Assembly (NCBI GenBank): GCA_018897105.1
Contig: JAHILF010000041.1
Location: forward strand, 21,858 to 85,857
DNA length: 64,000 nt
Source of the DNA: Pseudomonadota bacterium
GTDB lineage: Bacteria; Desulfobacterota; Desulfobulbia; Desulfobulbales; SURF-16
Reading direction: 5' to 3'
The notes beneath the pieces are model-generated. The model was not told the origin of the DNA. It was given only the letters and a program-made list of their open reading frames with translations, and ran no database searches. A program made the position numbers and the translations under genes. Below, piece after piece: positions 36,843 through 45,759 of the stretch. Within the stretch, counting starts at the first letter, position 1. Each line of letters starts with the position of its first letter.

Positions 36843-38048
36843 ATGGAAGCACAAATATCACTTGCAGATCGTATGAAATTGATCAAGCCGTCACCGACCC
36901 TGGCGGTGAATGCCAAAGCAAAGGCCATGAAAGCCGCCGGAGCTGATATCTTAAATTTCAGCGTGGGCGAGCCTGATTTCGACACCCCCGCGCATGTATG
37001 CGCCGCAGGCAAAAACGCCATTGATGAAGGCTTTACCCGCTATACCGCCGTGCCGGGTATCCCTGAACTGCGGGAGGCGATCGTTGCCCGTTATGCCGCG
37101 GACCGGGGCTGGCATTATGAAGCTGACCAGGTGCAGGTATGCTGCGGCGGCAAACACGGGCTTTACAATATGGCCCAGGCCCTTTTCGGACCGGGTGATG
37201 AAGTGCTTATCCCCACACCCTACTGGGTCTCGTATCCTCCCATAGTTCTTCTTGCCGGTGCGACTCCTGTTTTTGTTCCTCTGGATGAAAATGAGAATTT
37301 TGATCTGACTGCGGAAAATTTAAGCAGATGCGTCACAGACAAGACCCGCGGTATCATCTTGAACAGCCCATCCAATCCCACCGGCGCAATCTTTTCCGCC
37401 AAGGCGCTGGAAAAGGTGGCGCAAATGGCCTTGGAAAGGGGATGGGTGGTTATCTCCGACGATATCTATGATACCATCGTCTATGAGGAGGTGCAGGTTC
37501 CCCACATTCTGGATATTGAACCGAAAATGAAAGACCAGACCATCATCTTAAATGGTGTGTCCAAATCCTTTGCCATGACCGGCTGGCGCATCGGCTATTC
37601 GCTGGGGCCAAAGCATGTCATCGCTGCGATGAACAAGATTCAGAGCCAGTCAACCTCAAATCCAGCCTCCATATCCCAGAAAGCCGCACTGGCGGCAGTT
37701 GCCGGCCCGCAGGATTTTCCCGGTATGATGAAGCAGTCGTTTCTGCCACGCCGCGAATTCATCGTGGGGCAACTCACCGCGATAGAGGGAATCAGCTGTG
37801 TCAATCCCGCTGGTGCTTTCTATGTTTTTCCGAATTTCTCGGCATATTACGGGAAGAAATTTAATGGCAAGGTGATCGCCGGCTCGGTAGAAATGTCAGA
37901 GTATTTGCTTGAGGAAAGCTTCATGGCCACAGTGCCCGGAGCTGCTTTCGGCGCAGACGAATTTGTCCGTTTTTCCTTTGCCACCTCGATGGACGCCATC
38001 GAAGAGGGAATGAGAAGGCTCAAGGAAGCGCTTGGCAAGCTAGCATAA
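36843..38048 (+). CDS. Class I/II aminotransferase, aspartate aminotransferase type
   Basis: A 401-residue PLP enzyme of fold type I. The start LADRMKLIKPSPTLAVNAKA is typical of the bacterial aspartate aminotransferase Ib group. The PLP Lys lies in NGVSKSFAMTGWRIGY near residue 237. NSPSNPTGA (Asn binding PLP), SDDIYDTIVY and the substrate Arg in FVRFSFATS are present. ATG 36843 has a better-spaced AAAGGG site than ATG 36837. It likely interconverts aspartate and oxaloacetate, though related enzymes accept other amino acids. Confidence 0.93.
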   Translation: MEAQISLADRMKLIKPSPTLAVNAKAKAMKAAGADILNFSVGEPDFDTPAHVCAAGKNAIDEGFTRYTAVPGIPELREAIVARYAADRGWHYEADQVQVCCGGKHGLYNMAQALFGPGDEVLIPTPYWVSYPPIVLLAGATPVFVPLDENENFDLTAENLSRCVTDKTRGIILNSPSNPTGAIFSAKALEKVAQMALERGWVVISDDIYDTIVYEEVQVPHILDIEPKMKDQTIILNGVSKSFAMTGWRIGYSLGPKHVIAAMNKIQSQSTSNPASISQKAALAAVAGPQDFPGMMKQSFLPRREFIVGQLTAIEGISCVNPAGAFYVFPNFSAYYGKKFNGKVIAGSVEMSEYLLEESFMATVPGAAFGADEFVRFSFATSMDAIEEGMRRLKEALGKLA

Positions 38049-38069
38049 AGCCTGACCGGAAATAGGCTT

Positions 38070-38255
38070 TTAAAATTCCTCTGGACTGGGCTCGCTGAGA
38101 GCCCAGATCCATGGGTCCAGGGGGCGTTCCTTTGACATGGCTTTCTGGCCGCTTGCCGTGAAGCACTGATAGACCCAGTTTTGATTTTTCTCGTAAATTT
38201 TGATCAAAGCGAGATTTGGGTGAATATACCAACCAGCTTTATAATGTCCGTCCAT
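38070..38255 (-). CDS. Small hypothetical protein (61 aa)
   Basis: A 61-residue protein starting MDGHYKAGWYIHPN, rich in aromatic residues and ending PWIWALSEPSPEEF. The ATG at 38255 has AGGAG 5 bases upstream, a strong argument that it is expressed. Two GTG codons overlap the ribosome site and are less likely starts. It is convergent with the aminotransferase gene. No family or function is recognised. Confidence 0.6.
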   Translation of the reverse strand: MDGHYKAGWYIHPNLALIKIYEKNQNWVYQCFTASGQKAMSKERPLDPWIWALSEPSPEEF

Positions 38256-38346
38256 CACCACTCCTAAGCGTTCAACACGATTTGTTGTTAAAAATTACCC
38301 TGAATAGGTAACGCCGACCTGGATTGTCGCCAACCCTCTCATGGAG

Positions 38347-38838
38347 CTATTTTTCTAAACATTTTGAAATGCATGACTGGCAGTTGTCGCTGACTTTGCC
38401 CTTGCTGCAGAAGGTGCTGAAGCTGTCAATCCAATCCGTGCCGCCTCTGGGACATTTTTCAAGAAATTGCACAAAGTGGATCATCTTGTCAATAATTTCC
38501 CTGGGAGCGGCATGTTCAATTCTGCAGGCGCCAATGTCAGCAATATTTTCATCGACATCGAGGACTTTAATAAAAAACTCTTTCAGTGCATGATGACGGA
38601 GAATGATATCCTCTGAAACAACCTTCCCCTTGTCAGTGAGGGTAATGACCTCATAGGGAGCATAGTTGATCAATTTTTTTTTGGCAAGGGCCCTGAATGC
38701 TTCCGTAACGGAGGCGCGGCTGACTTTGAGCCGGGCAGCTATCTCTTTAGCCCGGGCCACCTTTTTTTCTTTTATTATCAGGGCAATTACCTCGAGATAG
38801 TCTTCGAGGCTTGCGCTCAGCCTTGTTTCTTTTTTCAT
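38347..38838 (-). CDS. DtxR/MntR-family metal-dependent regulator
   Basis: A 163-residue regulator. The N-terminal winged helix (LEDYLEVIALIIKE, ARAKEIAARLKVSRASVTEAF) is followed by the dimer and metal-binding domain (ILRHHALKEFFIKVL, ADIGACRIEHAA) as in DtxR/IdeR, which respond to Fe2+ or Mn2+. The C-terminus has a Cys-rich tail (CSKGKVSDNCQSCISKC) common to anaerobe homologues often found beside Feo iron-uptake genes. No feo gene is in the window. It is divergent from a metallophosphoesterase gene across 96 bases that hold a possible operator. Confidence 0.9.
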   Translation of the reverse strand: MKKETRLSASLEDYLEVIALIIKEKKVARAKEIAARLKVSRASVTEAFRALAKKKLINYAPYEVITLTDKGKVVSEDIILRHHALKEFFIKVLDVDENIADIGACRIEHAAPREIIDKMIHFVQFLEKCPRGGTDWIDSFSTFCSKGKVSDNCQSCISKCLEK

Positions 38839-38894
38839 AAACTAAAAAGAACCGACCACAGTGCGGCAAAGCGACGTCTGTGATTTTCATATTA

Positions 38895-38922
38895 ACCTGT
38901 AAGTAGTTAATATCATACAGGT
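38895..38922. promoter_or_regulatory. Inverted repeat between the DtxR-type and phosphoesterase genes
   Basis: ACCTGTA (38895-38901) and TACAGGT (38916-38922) form a perfect 7-base inverted repeat with a 14-base AT-rich spacer. Its place in the divergent promoter gap makes it a candidate operator, perhaps for the adjacent DtxR-type regulator. The half-sites do not clearly match known DtxR boxes. Confidence 0.4.
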
Positions 38923-38934
38923 GGGATCATTTCT

Positions 38935-39849
38935 ATGCCAGGTTTTTTTGATAAAAGCAGAAAAAAGCCGAGCGATCAAAGGCAATATCGTCTTTTTTCA
39001 TGTAAAGCATGCATGCCGCGGAAACAACATTTATTTTTAGCTACCTTTTTTATCTTACTATTATTAGCCTGTTACGGTTATATTGTCGAGCCCAACAATA
39101 TCAAGGTTGAACAGGTGGTGATCCCGGATGACTATCTGCATCAGGTCTGGGGGGATGCCAGAATAGTTCAGCTTTCCGATCTGCATATTGACCAGATCGG
39201 ACAAAGGGATAAACGGGTTCTCCAGCTGCTGACGGATATCAAACCCGATCTCATTGTCATTACCGGCGATATGGCCCAATGGAATTCGGATCCGCAGGTT
39301 GCTCTGCAGTTTGTGGAAAGTCTTAAGGCCCCGCTGGGAGTGTACGGTATCCTCGGTGATTCCGATATTTCCAGTGGAAGACGCTATTGCGTTTTCTGTC
39401 ATGCCGGGGGTAATGTGCATCAGTTGCGGCAGCATCCGCGCCTGCTGAAAAACAGCACGGTAGAAATCACTGTTCCCGCCACCGGTAAAAAAGTTACCAT
39501 TGCCGGAGTCTTCCCCACGGATGAAGATGCCGGTCTGTCCGCCCTGATTGACCACTTTGGGCAAACTGCGGAACCGGTGCTTCTGCTGGATCATTTTTCC
39601 GAGGGCTGGCAGCAAATCCGTCCTAAAGGACCATTGCTGTGGCTTGCCGGAGATACCCATGGAGGGCAGATTTACCTGCCTGACTTTATCTGGCGCACGT
39701 TTCATCTGGTGGATTATCCGCAGTATATGGCCGGACTTTTTTCAGATGGCGGCCATAAATGGCTGTATGTAAACAGAGGCATCGGCACGGTTTCCTATTT
39801 TCCTTTCAGGATTGGCGAGCCGCCTGAAATTACCGTCATATCCTTTTAA
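38935..39849 (+). CDS. Metallophosphoesterase-like protein with altered metal motifs
   Basis: A 304-residue protein. One membrane helix (LFLATFFILLLLACYGYIV) near residues 33-51 is followed by a calcineurin-like domain. VQLSDLHID and VITGDMAQW are intact. The usual GNHD/E is replaced by GDSD (LGDSDISS near residue 143) and the GHTHGGQ motif by GDTHGGQ. The catalytic Asn/His of the third motif and the metal His of the last are thus lost, so activity may be changed or absent. The closest type is YaeI-like. It is followed after 10 bases by a carbohydrate-binding-like exported protein, probably its operon partner. Confidence 0.8.
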   Translation: MPGFFDKSRKKPSDQRQYRLFSCKACMPRKQHLFLATFFILLLLACYGYIVEPNNIKVEQVVIPDDYLHQVWGDARIVQLSDLHIDQIGQRDKRVLQLLTDIKPDLIVITGDMAQWNSDPQVALQFVESLKAPLGVYGILGDSDISSGRRYCVFCHAGGNVHQLRQHPRLLKNSTVEITVPATGKKVTIAGVFPTDEDAGLSALIDHFGQTAEPVLLLDHFSEGWQQIRPKGPLLWLAGDTHGGQIYLPDFIWRTFHLVDYPQYMAGLFSDGGHKWLYVNRGIGTVSYFPFRIGEPPEITVISF

Positions 39850-39859
39850 AGATAACTAA

Positions 39860-40429
39860 ATGGAAATTCCGCTAAGAATATACGGCCTGGGATTGTCTCT
39901 TGCCATCATACTGGCAATCGGGGGGGCCTGTTCTGCGGACAGACTTGCAGCTAAACCGGTCAGAACTCTTTTTGATTTTGAGAAAACGTCCGAGCTTGAC
40001 CATCTTCATTGGGTATGCGGCACGTTTATGGAGCAGGACAAACAGCACGCCACCTCCGGACAATACAGCCTGCGGGTGGAGATGTATCCCAGTGCCGAAT
40101 ATCCCGGCTTCAAGGCGGGTTTTACGAAGGGATGGCAGGGGTATAAAAAGCTGCTTGTCGATTTGTATCATCCCGGATTAAATGAGATGACGATTGCCTA
40201 TAGAATCGATGACCGTGATGATAATCCGTCCTTTGCCGACCGGGCAAACGGTCGTATCGTTTTACAGCCGGGGGCGAATATTTTTACCCTTGATCTGGAG
40301 AATCTGAAAACATCCGGCACAGACAGAAAGCTTGATTTGGAAGGGATTACCGGTCTGTACCTCTTTGTCCATCGGCCGCCGCAACCGGTTGTTCTGTACT
40401 TGGACAATATGCGGCTGGTTCGCGAGTGA
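39860..40429 (+). CDS. Exported protein with a beta-sandwich-like domain
   Basis: A 189-residue protein with an N-terminal signal (GLGLSLAIILAIGGACSA), perhaps a lipoprotein signal although the lipobox is weak. The rest reads like a galactose-binding-type jelly roll: FDFEKTSELDHLHWVC, GQYSLRVEM, KKLLVDLYHPG, IAYRIDDRDDN, and the closing GLYLFVHRPPQPVVLYLDNM. Such domains bind sugars or glycans. No catalytic motif is seen. The gene is in the same transcript as the preceding phosphoesterase-like gene. Confidence 0.7.
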   Translation: MEIPLRIYGLGLSLAIILAIGGACSADRLAAKPVRTLFDFEKTSELDHLHWVCGTFMEQDKQHATSGQYSLRVEMYPSAEYPGFKAGFTKGWQGYKKLLVDLYHPGLNEMTIAYRIDDRDDNPSFADRANGRIVLQPGANIFTLDLENLKTSGTDRKLDLEGITGLYLFVHRPPQPVVLYLDNMRLVRE

Positions 40430-40463
40430 AAAAACGAAAAGATAAAAATGTAAGGAGAGATCA

Positions 40464-40859
40464 ATGACTCTGCAGGAGAAAATAAGAACCGATCTGAAGG
40501 TGTCCATGAAGGCCAAGACCGAGGAGAGAACCTCTGCTCTCCGGGTGTTGATCGGCGAGTTTCAGCGCCAGGTAAAAAAGGAGTTGGCTGATGCCGAAGT
40601 GATTGCCATCATCCGAAAGCTGATCAAATCAGAGGTGGAAACCCTGGAAAAAAAGGGGGAGGGCCCCTCGGAATACATGCAGATTCTGGAGAGCTATCTG
40701 CCGAAACAGGCAACTGAAGCGGAAATCAGGGCATGGATCGAAAAAAATATCGATATCAGTAAGTTTCCGAGCAAAATGCAGGCAATGAAACCGATTATGG
40801 CCAATTTTGCCGGCATGGTTGACGGCAACACGGTAAAAAAGATTCTCGAAAGTCTGTAG
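40464..40859 (+). CDS. GatB/YqeY domain protein
   Basis: A 131-residue protein of the YqeY family: MTLQEKIRTDLKVSMKAK, TSALRVLIGEFQ, KKGEGPSEYMQILESYLPKQ and the C-terminal MVDGNTVKKILES. YqeY resembles the tail domain of the GatB amidotransferase subunit that contacts tRNA. Its free-standing role is unknown. It has a strong AAGGAG ribosome site. The TAG stop is itself part of the GTAG end of a palindromic repeat. Confidence 0.92.
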   Translation: MTLQEKIRTDLKVSMKAKTEERTSALRVLIGEFQRQVKKELADAEVIAIIRKLIKSEVETLEKKGEGPSEYMQILESYLPKQATEAEIRAWIEKNIDISKFPSKMQAMKPIMANFAGMVDGNTVKKILESL

Positions 40860-40962
40860 GGGTGCCCCTTGTGGGTACCCTTAGGCCGGACTGCCCGTTG
40901 GGAGTCCATCGGGAAAAATAACAGCGGTAGGGTACTGCGTAGGGGCGGTTCGCGAACCGCCC
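40856..40962. repeat. GTAG-type REP-like palindromes between yqeY and pstB
   Basis: Two units lie here. GTAGGGGTGCCCCTTGTGGG starts at 40856 and overlaps the YqeY stop. GTAGGGGCGG starts at 40939 and continues into a perfect palindrome GGGCGGTTCGCGAACCGCCC (40943-40962) followed by TTTAA. The second unit abuts the pstB stop on the other strand and could end both convergent transcripts. Confidence 0.75.
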
Positions 40963-40963
40963 T

Positions 40964-41848
40964 TTAACCGAAACGGCCGGTGATGTAATCCTCTGTCAGC
41001 TGATGGCGGGGATTGGTGAAGATTCGGTCCGTCTTGCCCACTTCAATGAGGTCGCCCAAATGAAAGTAGGCGGTCCGCTGGGAAACGCGGGCTGCCTGCT
41101 GCATGGAGTGGGTGACAATAACAATGGAATAGTGTTCGCACAGTTCGGCGATCAGTTCCTCGATCTTGGCCGTGGCTATCGGGTCAAGGGCGGAACACGG
41201 TTCGTCCATGAGGATCACCTCCGGGCTGACGGCAATGGCCCTGGCAATACATAAGCGCTGCTGCTGGCCGCCGGATAACCCTGTGCCCGGCTGATTCAAT
41301 CTGTCCTTCGCCTCTTCCCACAGCCCGGCCTTCTTCAGCGAGGCTTCAACGATTTCCTCCAGCTCTGATTTGTTCTGCACCAGACCGTGAATTTTCGGGC
41401 CATAAGCGACATTGTCAAAAATAGACTTGGGAAAGGGGTTCGGTTTCTGAAATACCATACCTACTCTGGCGCGCAGCGGCACCACATCAACGTTTTTGTC
41501 GTGGATATCCATGCCGTCCAGCCTGATGTCGCCGGTCACCCGGCAACCCTCAATGGTGTCATTCATGCGGTTCAGGCAGCGGAGAAAAGTTGACTTGCCG
41601 CAGCCTGAGGGTCCTATCATGGCAATCACTTCGTTGCGGGCAATGTCGATGTTGACATTGTTGATCGCCTTTTTTTCACCATAATAGACATTGACCTCTC
41701 TGCAGGTCATGCGTGGGTTTTCGACAAATGGATCGCCGACCGTTTCACGTGCTTTATGGAGGGTATTACTTGTAACTTCAGACAAAATTTCTTCCTTAGG
41801 GGCAGTGGCTAAAGCACCTGACTCGGCTGTTTGAAATAAGGATTCCAT
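40964..41848 (-). CDS. pstB: Phosphate ABC transporter ATPase PstB
   Basis: A 294-residue ATPase of the high-affinity phosphate transporter. Walker [10 protein letters not shown] near residue 80, Q-loop, signature [14 protein letters not shown], Walker [13 protein letters not shown], and the family start [14 protein letters not shown]. About 45 extra residues precede the ABC domain ([20 protein letters not shown]), longer than Escherichia coli PstB. It is the last gene of the phoU-pstC-pstA-pstS-pstB run and is separated from pstS by 121 bases that hold a hairpin. Confidence 0.96.
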   Translation of the reverse strand: MESLFQTAESGALATAPKEEILSEVTSNTLHKARETVGDPFVENPRMTCREVNVYYGEKKAINNVNIDIARNEVIAMIGPSGCGKSTFLRCLNRMNDTIEGCRVTGDIRLDGMDIHDKNVDVVPLRARVGMVFQKPNPFPKSIFDNVAYGPKIHGLVQNKSELEEIVEASLKKAGLWEEAKDRLNQPGTGLSGGQQQRLCIARAIAVSPEVILMDEPCSALDPIATAKIEELIAELCEHYSIVIVTHSMQQAARVSQRTAYFHLGDLIEVGKTDRIFTNPRHQLTEDYITGRFG

Positions 41849-41877
41849 GGGATGGTGAATATTTGCTCAATTGTATA

Positions 41878-41930
41878 CCACAGAGATCACGAGCGACACA
41901 AAGAAAAAAATGTGTTTGACGTGATCTCTG
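41878..41930. repeat. Hairpin-forming palindrome between pstS and pstB
   Basis: CAGAGATCACG (41881-41891) pairs exactly with CGTGATCTCTG (41920-41930), preceded by ACC as in the ACCACAGAG element at 5279. Inside the pst operon this hairpin could protect the pstS message or reduce read-through to pstB, giving more binding protein than ATPase. Confidence 0.65.
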
Positions 41931-41969
41931 CAGCCGTCATTTCCCTACAATAAAAGTGAAAAAAAGTTT

Positions 41970-43028
41970 TTATTTGACCTGTTTCATGGTCAACGTTTTG
42001 AGATCCTTTGCCTGTTCTGCAAAATGTTCTCTCTCTGTCTTGTCCATGGGAATCATCCCCTTGTCAGCCAGATAGCCCTCATTGCCCCATGCCTTATCAC
42101 TGGTGAATTCGCCCAGATATTCCTTGATGCCCGGAATAACGTCCGCATGGGCCTTTTTGACATAGAAAAAAAGCGGGCGGGAAACAGGGTATTTGCCGGA
42201 AGCGATATTTTCAAAGGTCGGGGATTCATTGTCGATAAGGGAACCCTGGATCATGTCGGCATTCTGGTCGAGAAAACTAAAACCGAAAATACCCACTGCA
42301 TGGGGGTTGGCCTCAAGTTTCTGCACAATGAGGTTGTCGTTTTCCCCGGCCTCGATATAGGCGCCGTCTTCACGGATGGTCTGGGTGGTTGCCTTGAACA
42401 TGTTTTTTTCCTTCTTTTCCATGTCATGGATAAAGGGAAATGATTTGGCCCCTGCTTCCATGGTCAGTTCGACAAAAGCATCCCGGGTGCCGGAGGTGGG
42501 GGGAGGTCCTAAAACCTCGATTTTTTCTTTCGGCAGAGCGGGGTCAATCTCATTCCAGGTTTTGTAGGGGTTCGGAACCAGTTTGTCGCCGCCTTTGGGA
42601 TCAGGTACGTTTTTCGCCAAAGCCAGGAAGATATCTTTCCTGGTCAGTTTTAATGGCGCGCTTTTTTTGGAATTGGCGAAAACAATGCCGTCATAGCCGA
42701 TTTTTACCTCGACGATGTCTTTCACGCCGTTTGCCTGGCAGCTGTCATACTCGGACTGCTTGATGGCACGGGAGGCATTGGAGATATCCGGATACTCTAC
42801 ACCGACACCGCTGCAGAAGAGCTTGAAGCCGCCGCCGGTACCGGTGGACTCGATTTTCGGCGTCTTGAAATTCGTGGTTTTGCCGAACTGTTCGGCAACC
42901 ACCGTGGAAAACGGATAGACCGTTGAGGAACCAACGATGCTGATGTAATCACGACCTGCCGCCTGGGCCGATGTGCCGGCGAACATGCCCGCAATGAGTG
43001 CTGATGCCAACAGAATACCTTTTTTCAT
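41970..43028 (-). CDS. pstS: Phosphate-binding protein PstS
   Basis: A 352-residue periplasmic protein. A clear signal peptide (KKGILLASALIAGMFAGTSA) ends at AQA near residue 24. The mature start YISIVGSSTVYPFSTVVAEQ carries the phosphate-binding Ser/Thr loop, and PTSGTRDAFVELTM is another ligand segment. It captures phosphate for PstC/PstA. ATG 43028 has an AGGAG site 6 bases upstream; the upstream in-frame ATG lies inside the pstA end and is not favoured. Placed fourth in the operon, not first as in E. coli. Confidence 0.95.
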   Translation of the reverse strand: MKKGILLASALIAGMFAGTSAQAAGRDYISIVGSSTVYPFSTVVAEQFGKTTNFKTPKIESTGTGGGFKLFCSGVGVEYPDISNASRAIKQSEYDSCQANGVKDIVEVKIGYDGIVFANSKKSAPLKLTRKDIFLALAKNVPDPKGGDKLVPNPYKTWNEIDPALPKEKIEVLGPPPTSGTRDAFVELTMEAGAKSFPFIHDMEKKEKNMFKATTQTIREDGAYIEAGENDNLIVQKLEANPHAVGIFGFSFLDQNADMIQGSLIDNESPTFENIASGKYPVSRPLFFYVKKAHADVIPGIKEYLGEFTSDKAWGNEGYLADKGMIPMDKTEREHFAEQAKDLKTLTMKQVK

Positions 43029-43060
43029 TGATTTCTCCTTTGTAAAATTATGAAAAATTA

Positions 43061-44335
43061 TTACCACTTGATTTCAAATCGTTTTCTGAGAAAGATTGCC
43101 ACGGCGTTCATCAGTAAGAGAAAGACCAGCAGCACCATGATGGCGGCCGAGGTCTTTTCCATAAAGGCCCGTTCCGGGCTGTCGGACCAGAGATAAATCT
43201 GGACGGGCAGCACGGTGGCCGGGTCGGTAAAACCCTGGGGGATATCAACAATAAATGCCACCATGCCCACCATCAGCAGGGGCGCTGACTCGCCGAGGGC
43301 ACGGGCCATGCCGATGATGGTGCCGGTCAGCATGCCGGGCAGCGCCAGGGGCAGAACATGATGGGCGACCATCTGCATTTTGGAGGCGCCGATACCCAGC
43401 GCCGCCTCGCGGATGGAAGGGGGTACCGATTTCAGCGAGGCGCGGCTGGCAATGATAATGACCGGCAGGGTCATCAGGGTCAATATTAGACCGCCCACCA
43501 ACGGGGTTGAGCGGGGCATGCCGAAGAAGTTGATGAAAACGGCAAGTCCCAGCAGACCGTAGACAATGGAGGGCACGGCCGCCAGGTTGTTGATATTGAC
43601 CTCAATGATATCCGTCCACCTGTTTTTCGGGGCAAATTCCTCAAGATAGACGGCAGCGGCGATACCAATGGGAAAGGACAGGGTCAGGGTGATCAGCAGG
43701 GTGTAAAATGAGCCGCAGGTTGCTCCCCATATGCCGGCCAGTTCCGGTTCCCGCGAATCGCCGCGGGTAAAGAATGTCGTATTGAAGGTTTTTTTGATTT
43801 TTCTCTCACCGGCTAATGTATCCAGCCAGGCCAGTTGTTTGTCGTTTATGCGCCGTTCGGATTCGGGCCGCGTTCTATCGATGTTTCCCTTTAACAGCAT
43901 GTCCACATCATCATTGGCCGAAACCCATATCTGTTGCGTTTGACCGATGAGAGCCGGGTTATCTTTGACCAGATTTATAAGCTGAAAGGAGGCACCCGGA
44001 CTGATCAGATAGTAGAGGTCCTTTTTGTCACTCCGGGAGGTCACCTCAGGGAACATGGCACTCATTGAGGCCTTGATCAGGCCCGGGAAATTTGCGGTGG
44101 CAAGATTTTCATTGGTAAATTCAGCCGGATCGAAAAAGACGTTTATCTGGATGGATGTCTTTTGGAAAGCCTTATAACCGCTCGAAACAATGGAGAAAAA
44201 AAGGAGAAACAGGAAGCAGAGCGCCGTAAAAACAGCGGTGGCGCCGCATATCCTGAAGCGCCGTTCCGCACGATAGCGGCGCTTGAGCCCCCTGTTCATC
44301 TTGTCAATGGTCGGATTCGTTGCCGGTTGATCCAT
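43061..44335 (-). CDS. pstA: Phosphate ABC transporter permease PstA
   Basis: A 424-residue inner-membrane permease. One helix near residues 30-52 (CGATAVFTALCFLFLLFFSI) precedes a long periplasmic loop of about 150 residues. The permease core of five helices then begins at GSFYTLLITLTLSFPIGIA. The coupling-helix segment EAALGIGASKMQMVAHHVLPLALPG and the end IFLRKRFEIKW are typical. The large N-terminal loop is longer than in E. coli PstA and is typical of the long PstA/PstC pairs. pstC ends 23 bases upstream. Confidence 0.93.
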   Translation of the reverse strand: MDQPATNPTIDKMNRGLKRRYRAERRFRICGATAVFTALCFLFLLFFSIVSSGYKAFQKTSIQINVFFDPAEFTNENLATANFPGLIKASMSAMFPEVTSRSDKKDLYYLISPGASFQLINLVKDNPALIGQTQQIWVSANDDVDMLLKGNIDRTRPESERRINDKQLAWLDTLAGERKIKKTFNTTFFTRGDSREPELAGIWGATCGSFYTLLITLTLSFPIGIAAAVYLEEFAPKNRWTDIIEVNINNLAAVPSIVYGLLGLAVFINFFGMPRSTPLVGGLILTLMTLPVIIIASRASLKSVPPSIREAALGIGASKMQMVAHHVLPLALPGMLTGTIIGMARALGESAPLLMVGMVAFIVDIPQGFTDPATVLPVQIYLWSDSPERAFMEKTSAAIMVLLVFLLLMNAVAIFLRKRFEIKW

Positions 44336-44358
44336 GAAAAAACCTCAGCAAACCTTGT

Positions 44359-45747
44359 TTATTCGTATTGTTCCCTGTACTTGCGCACCACATACAGGGC
44401 AATGATGTTCAGGACCAGGGTGAAGATAAAGAGAAGCAGTCCCAGGGCAAAAGCGGCCAGGGTTTTCGGGCTGTCAAATTCCTGATCACCCACCAGCAGG
44501 GTAACGATCTGCACGGTGACGGTGGTGACCGCCTTGAGCGGATTAGCCGTCAGGTTGGCGGACAGACCGGCGGCCATGACCACAATCATTGTTTCACCGA
44601 TGGCCCGGGATACGGCAAGCAGAACACCGCCGACAATACCGGGCAGGGCGGCGGGGACAACCACATTGCTGATGGTCTCATATTTTGTCGCTCCCAGGGC
44701 CAGTGAACCGTCCCGCATGGTCTGGGGTACGGCATGGATAACGTCATCGGACAGCGACGAAACAAAGGGAATGATCATGATGCCCATGACAAGTCCTGCG
44801 GCCAGAGCGCTTTCCGAGGAAACGGACAGACCGATCAGGCCGCCGGTATCGCGGATAAAGGGGGCCACGGTCAGTGCGGCAAAAAAGCCGTAGACAACCG
44901 TGGGGATACCGGCCAGGATTTCCAGCAGGGGCTTGGCGATGGTGCGAAAACGGTTGCCCGCGTACTCGGAGAGGTAAATTGCCGACATGAGGCCGATGGG
45001 CACGGCCACCAGCATGGCGATCAGGGAGATCATGGCCGTGCCGGCAAAAACCGGCACAGCGCCGAAGGCCCCTGATGAGCCGACCTGGTCGCTGCGCATG
45101 GCGGTCTGGGGACTCCAGGAGAGGCCAAAGAGAAAATCGCTTAAGGGTACGGCCTTGAAAAATCGGATGGATTCAAAGAGAACGGACAGGACAATACCCA
45201 CCGTGATAAGGATGGCGATGGCAGAACTGAGGAAAAGAAAAAGTTGAATGAGCTTTTCCACCTTGTTCCGCGCCTTGAGTGTCGGTGATATCCTGTTGCG
45301 GATGGTGATGCCCGTAGCCACCATGAGCGACAGGATAACAGCGGTCATGGCATTTACCGAGATCGCCTGCAGGGTGCGGTAGTGTTCCGCGGCCTGCATG
45401 ATGGCGGGACTGGGGGTGCCAGAGGTAATGTTGCCGGAGATGATATTTTTGATGTCGTTAATGACCAGGCCCAATCTGCTCGGCGGCAGGCTGCTGATAT
45501 CGGGGGGAAGGCCGGCGACAACCAGCGAGGTGATAATGGGGGATTCCCCCGCATTCCACAGGGCAAAAACGAGCAGGGCCGGCACGGCGCACCACAGTGC
45601 GGTCCACATGCCGTAATGGCTGGGCAGGGAATGCAGTCCTTTGACCCCGCCGCAGCTTTTGGAAACGGCAAAGGCCTTGGAACGTCCTAAAAAATATGAA
45701 CCAAGTGCTAAAACGACAATGGTTGTGAGCAGGTAGGAGGTTCGCAT
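44359..45747 (-). CDS. pstC: Phosphate ABC transporter permease PstC
   Basis: A 462-residue inner-membrane permease of the long type. The N-terminal third has extra helices (TSYLLTTIVVLALGSYFLG, WCAVPALLVFALWNAGE) and a periplasmic loop. The transport core contains LLEILAGIPTVVYGFFAALT, LALGATKYETISNVVVPAAL and the SRAIGETMIV segment. It pairs with PstA to form the membrane channel. phoU ends 12 bases upstream, so the two are cotranscribed. Confidence 0.93.
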   Translation of the reverse strand: MRTSYLLTTIVVLALGSYFLGRSKAFAVSKSCGGVKGLHSLPSHYGMWTALWCAVPALLVFALWNAGESPIITSLVVAGLPPDISSLPPSRLGLVINDIKNIISGNITSGTPSPAIMQAAEHYRTLQAISVNAMTAVILSLMVATGITIRNRISPTLKARNKVEKLIQLFLFLSSAIAILITVGIVLSVLFESIRFFKAVPLSDFLFGLSWSPQTAMRSDQVGSSGAFGAVPVFAGTAMISLIAMLVAVPIGLMSAIYLSEYAGNRFRTIAKPLLEILAGIPTVVYGFFAALTVAPFIRDTGGLIGLSVSSESALAAGLVMGIMIIPFVSSLSDDVIHAVPQTMRDGSLALGATKYETISNVVVPAALPGIVGGVLLAVSRAIGETMIVVMAAGLSANLTANPLKAVTTVTVQIVTLLVGDQEFDSPKTLAAFALGLLLFIFTLVLNIIALYVVRKYREQYE

Positions 45748-45759
45748 TTCTTTGCTCGG

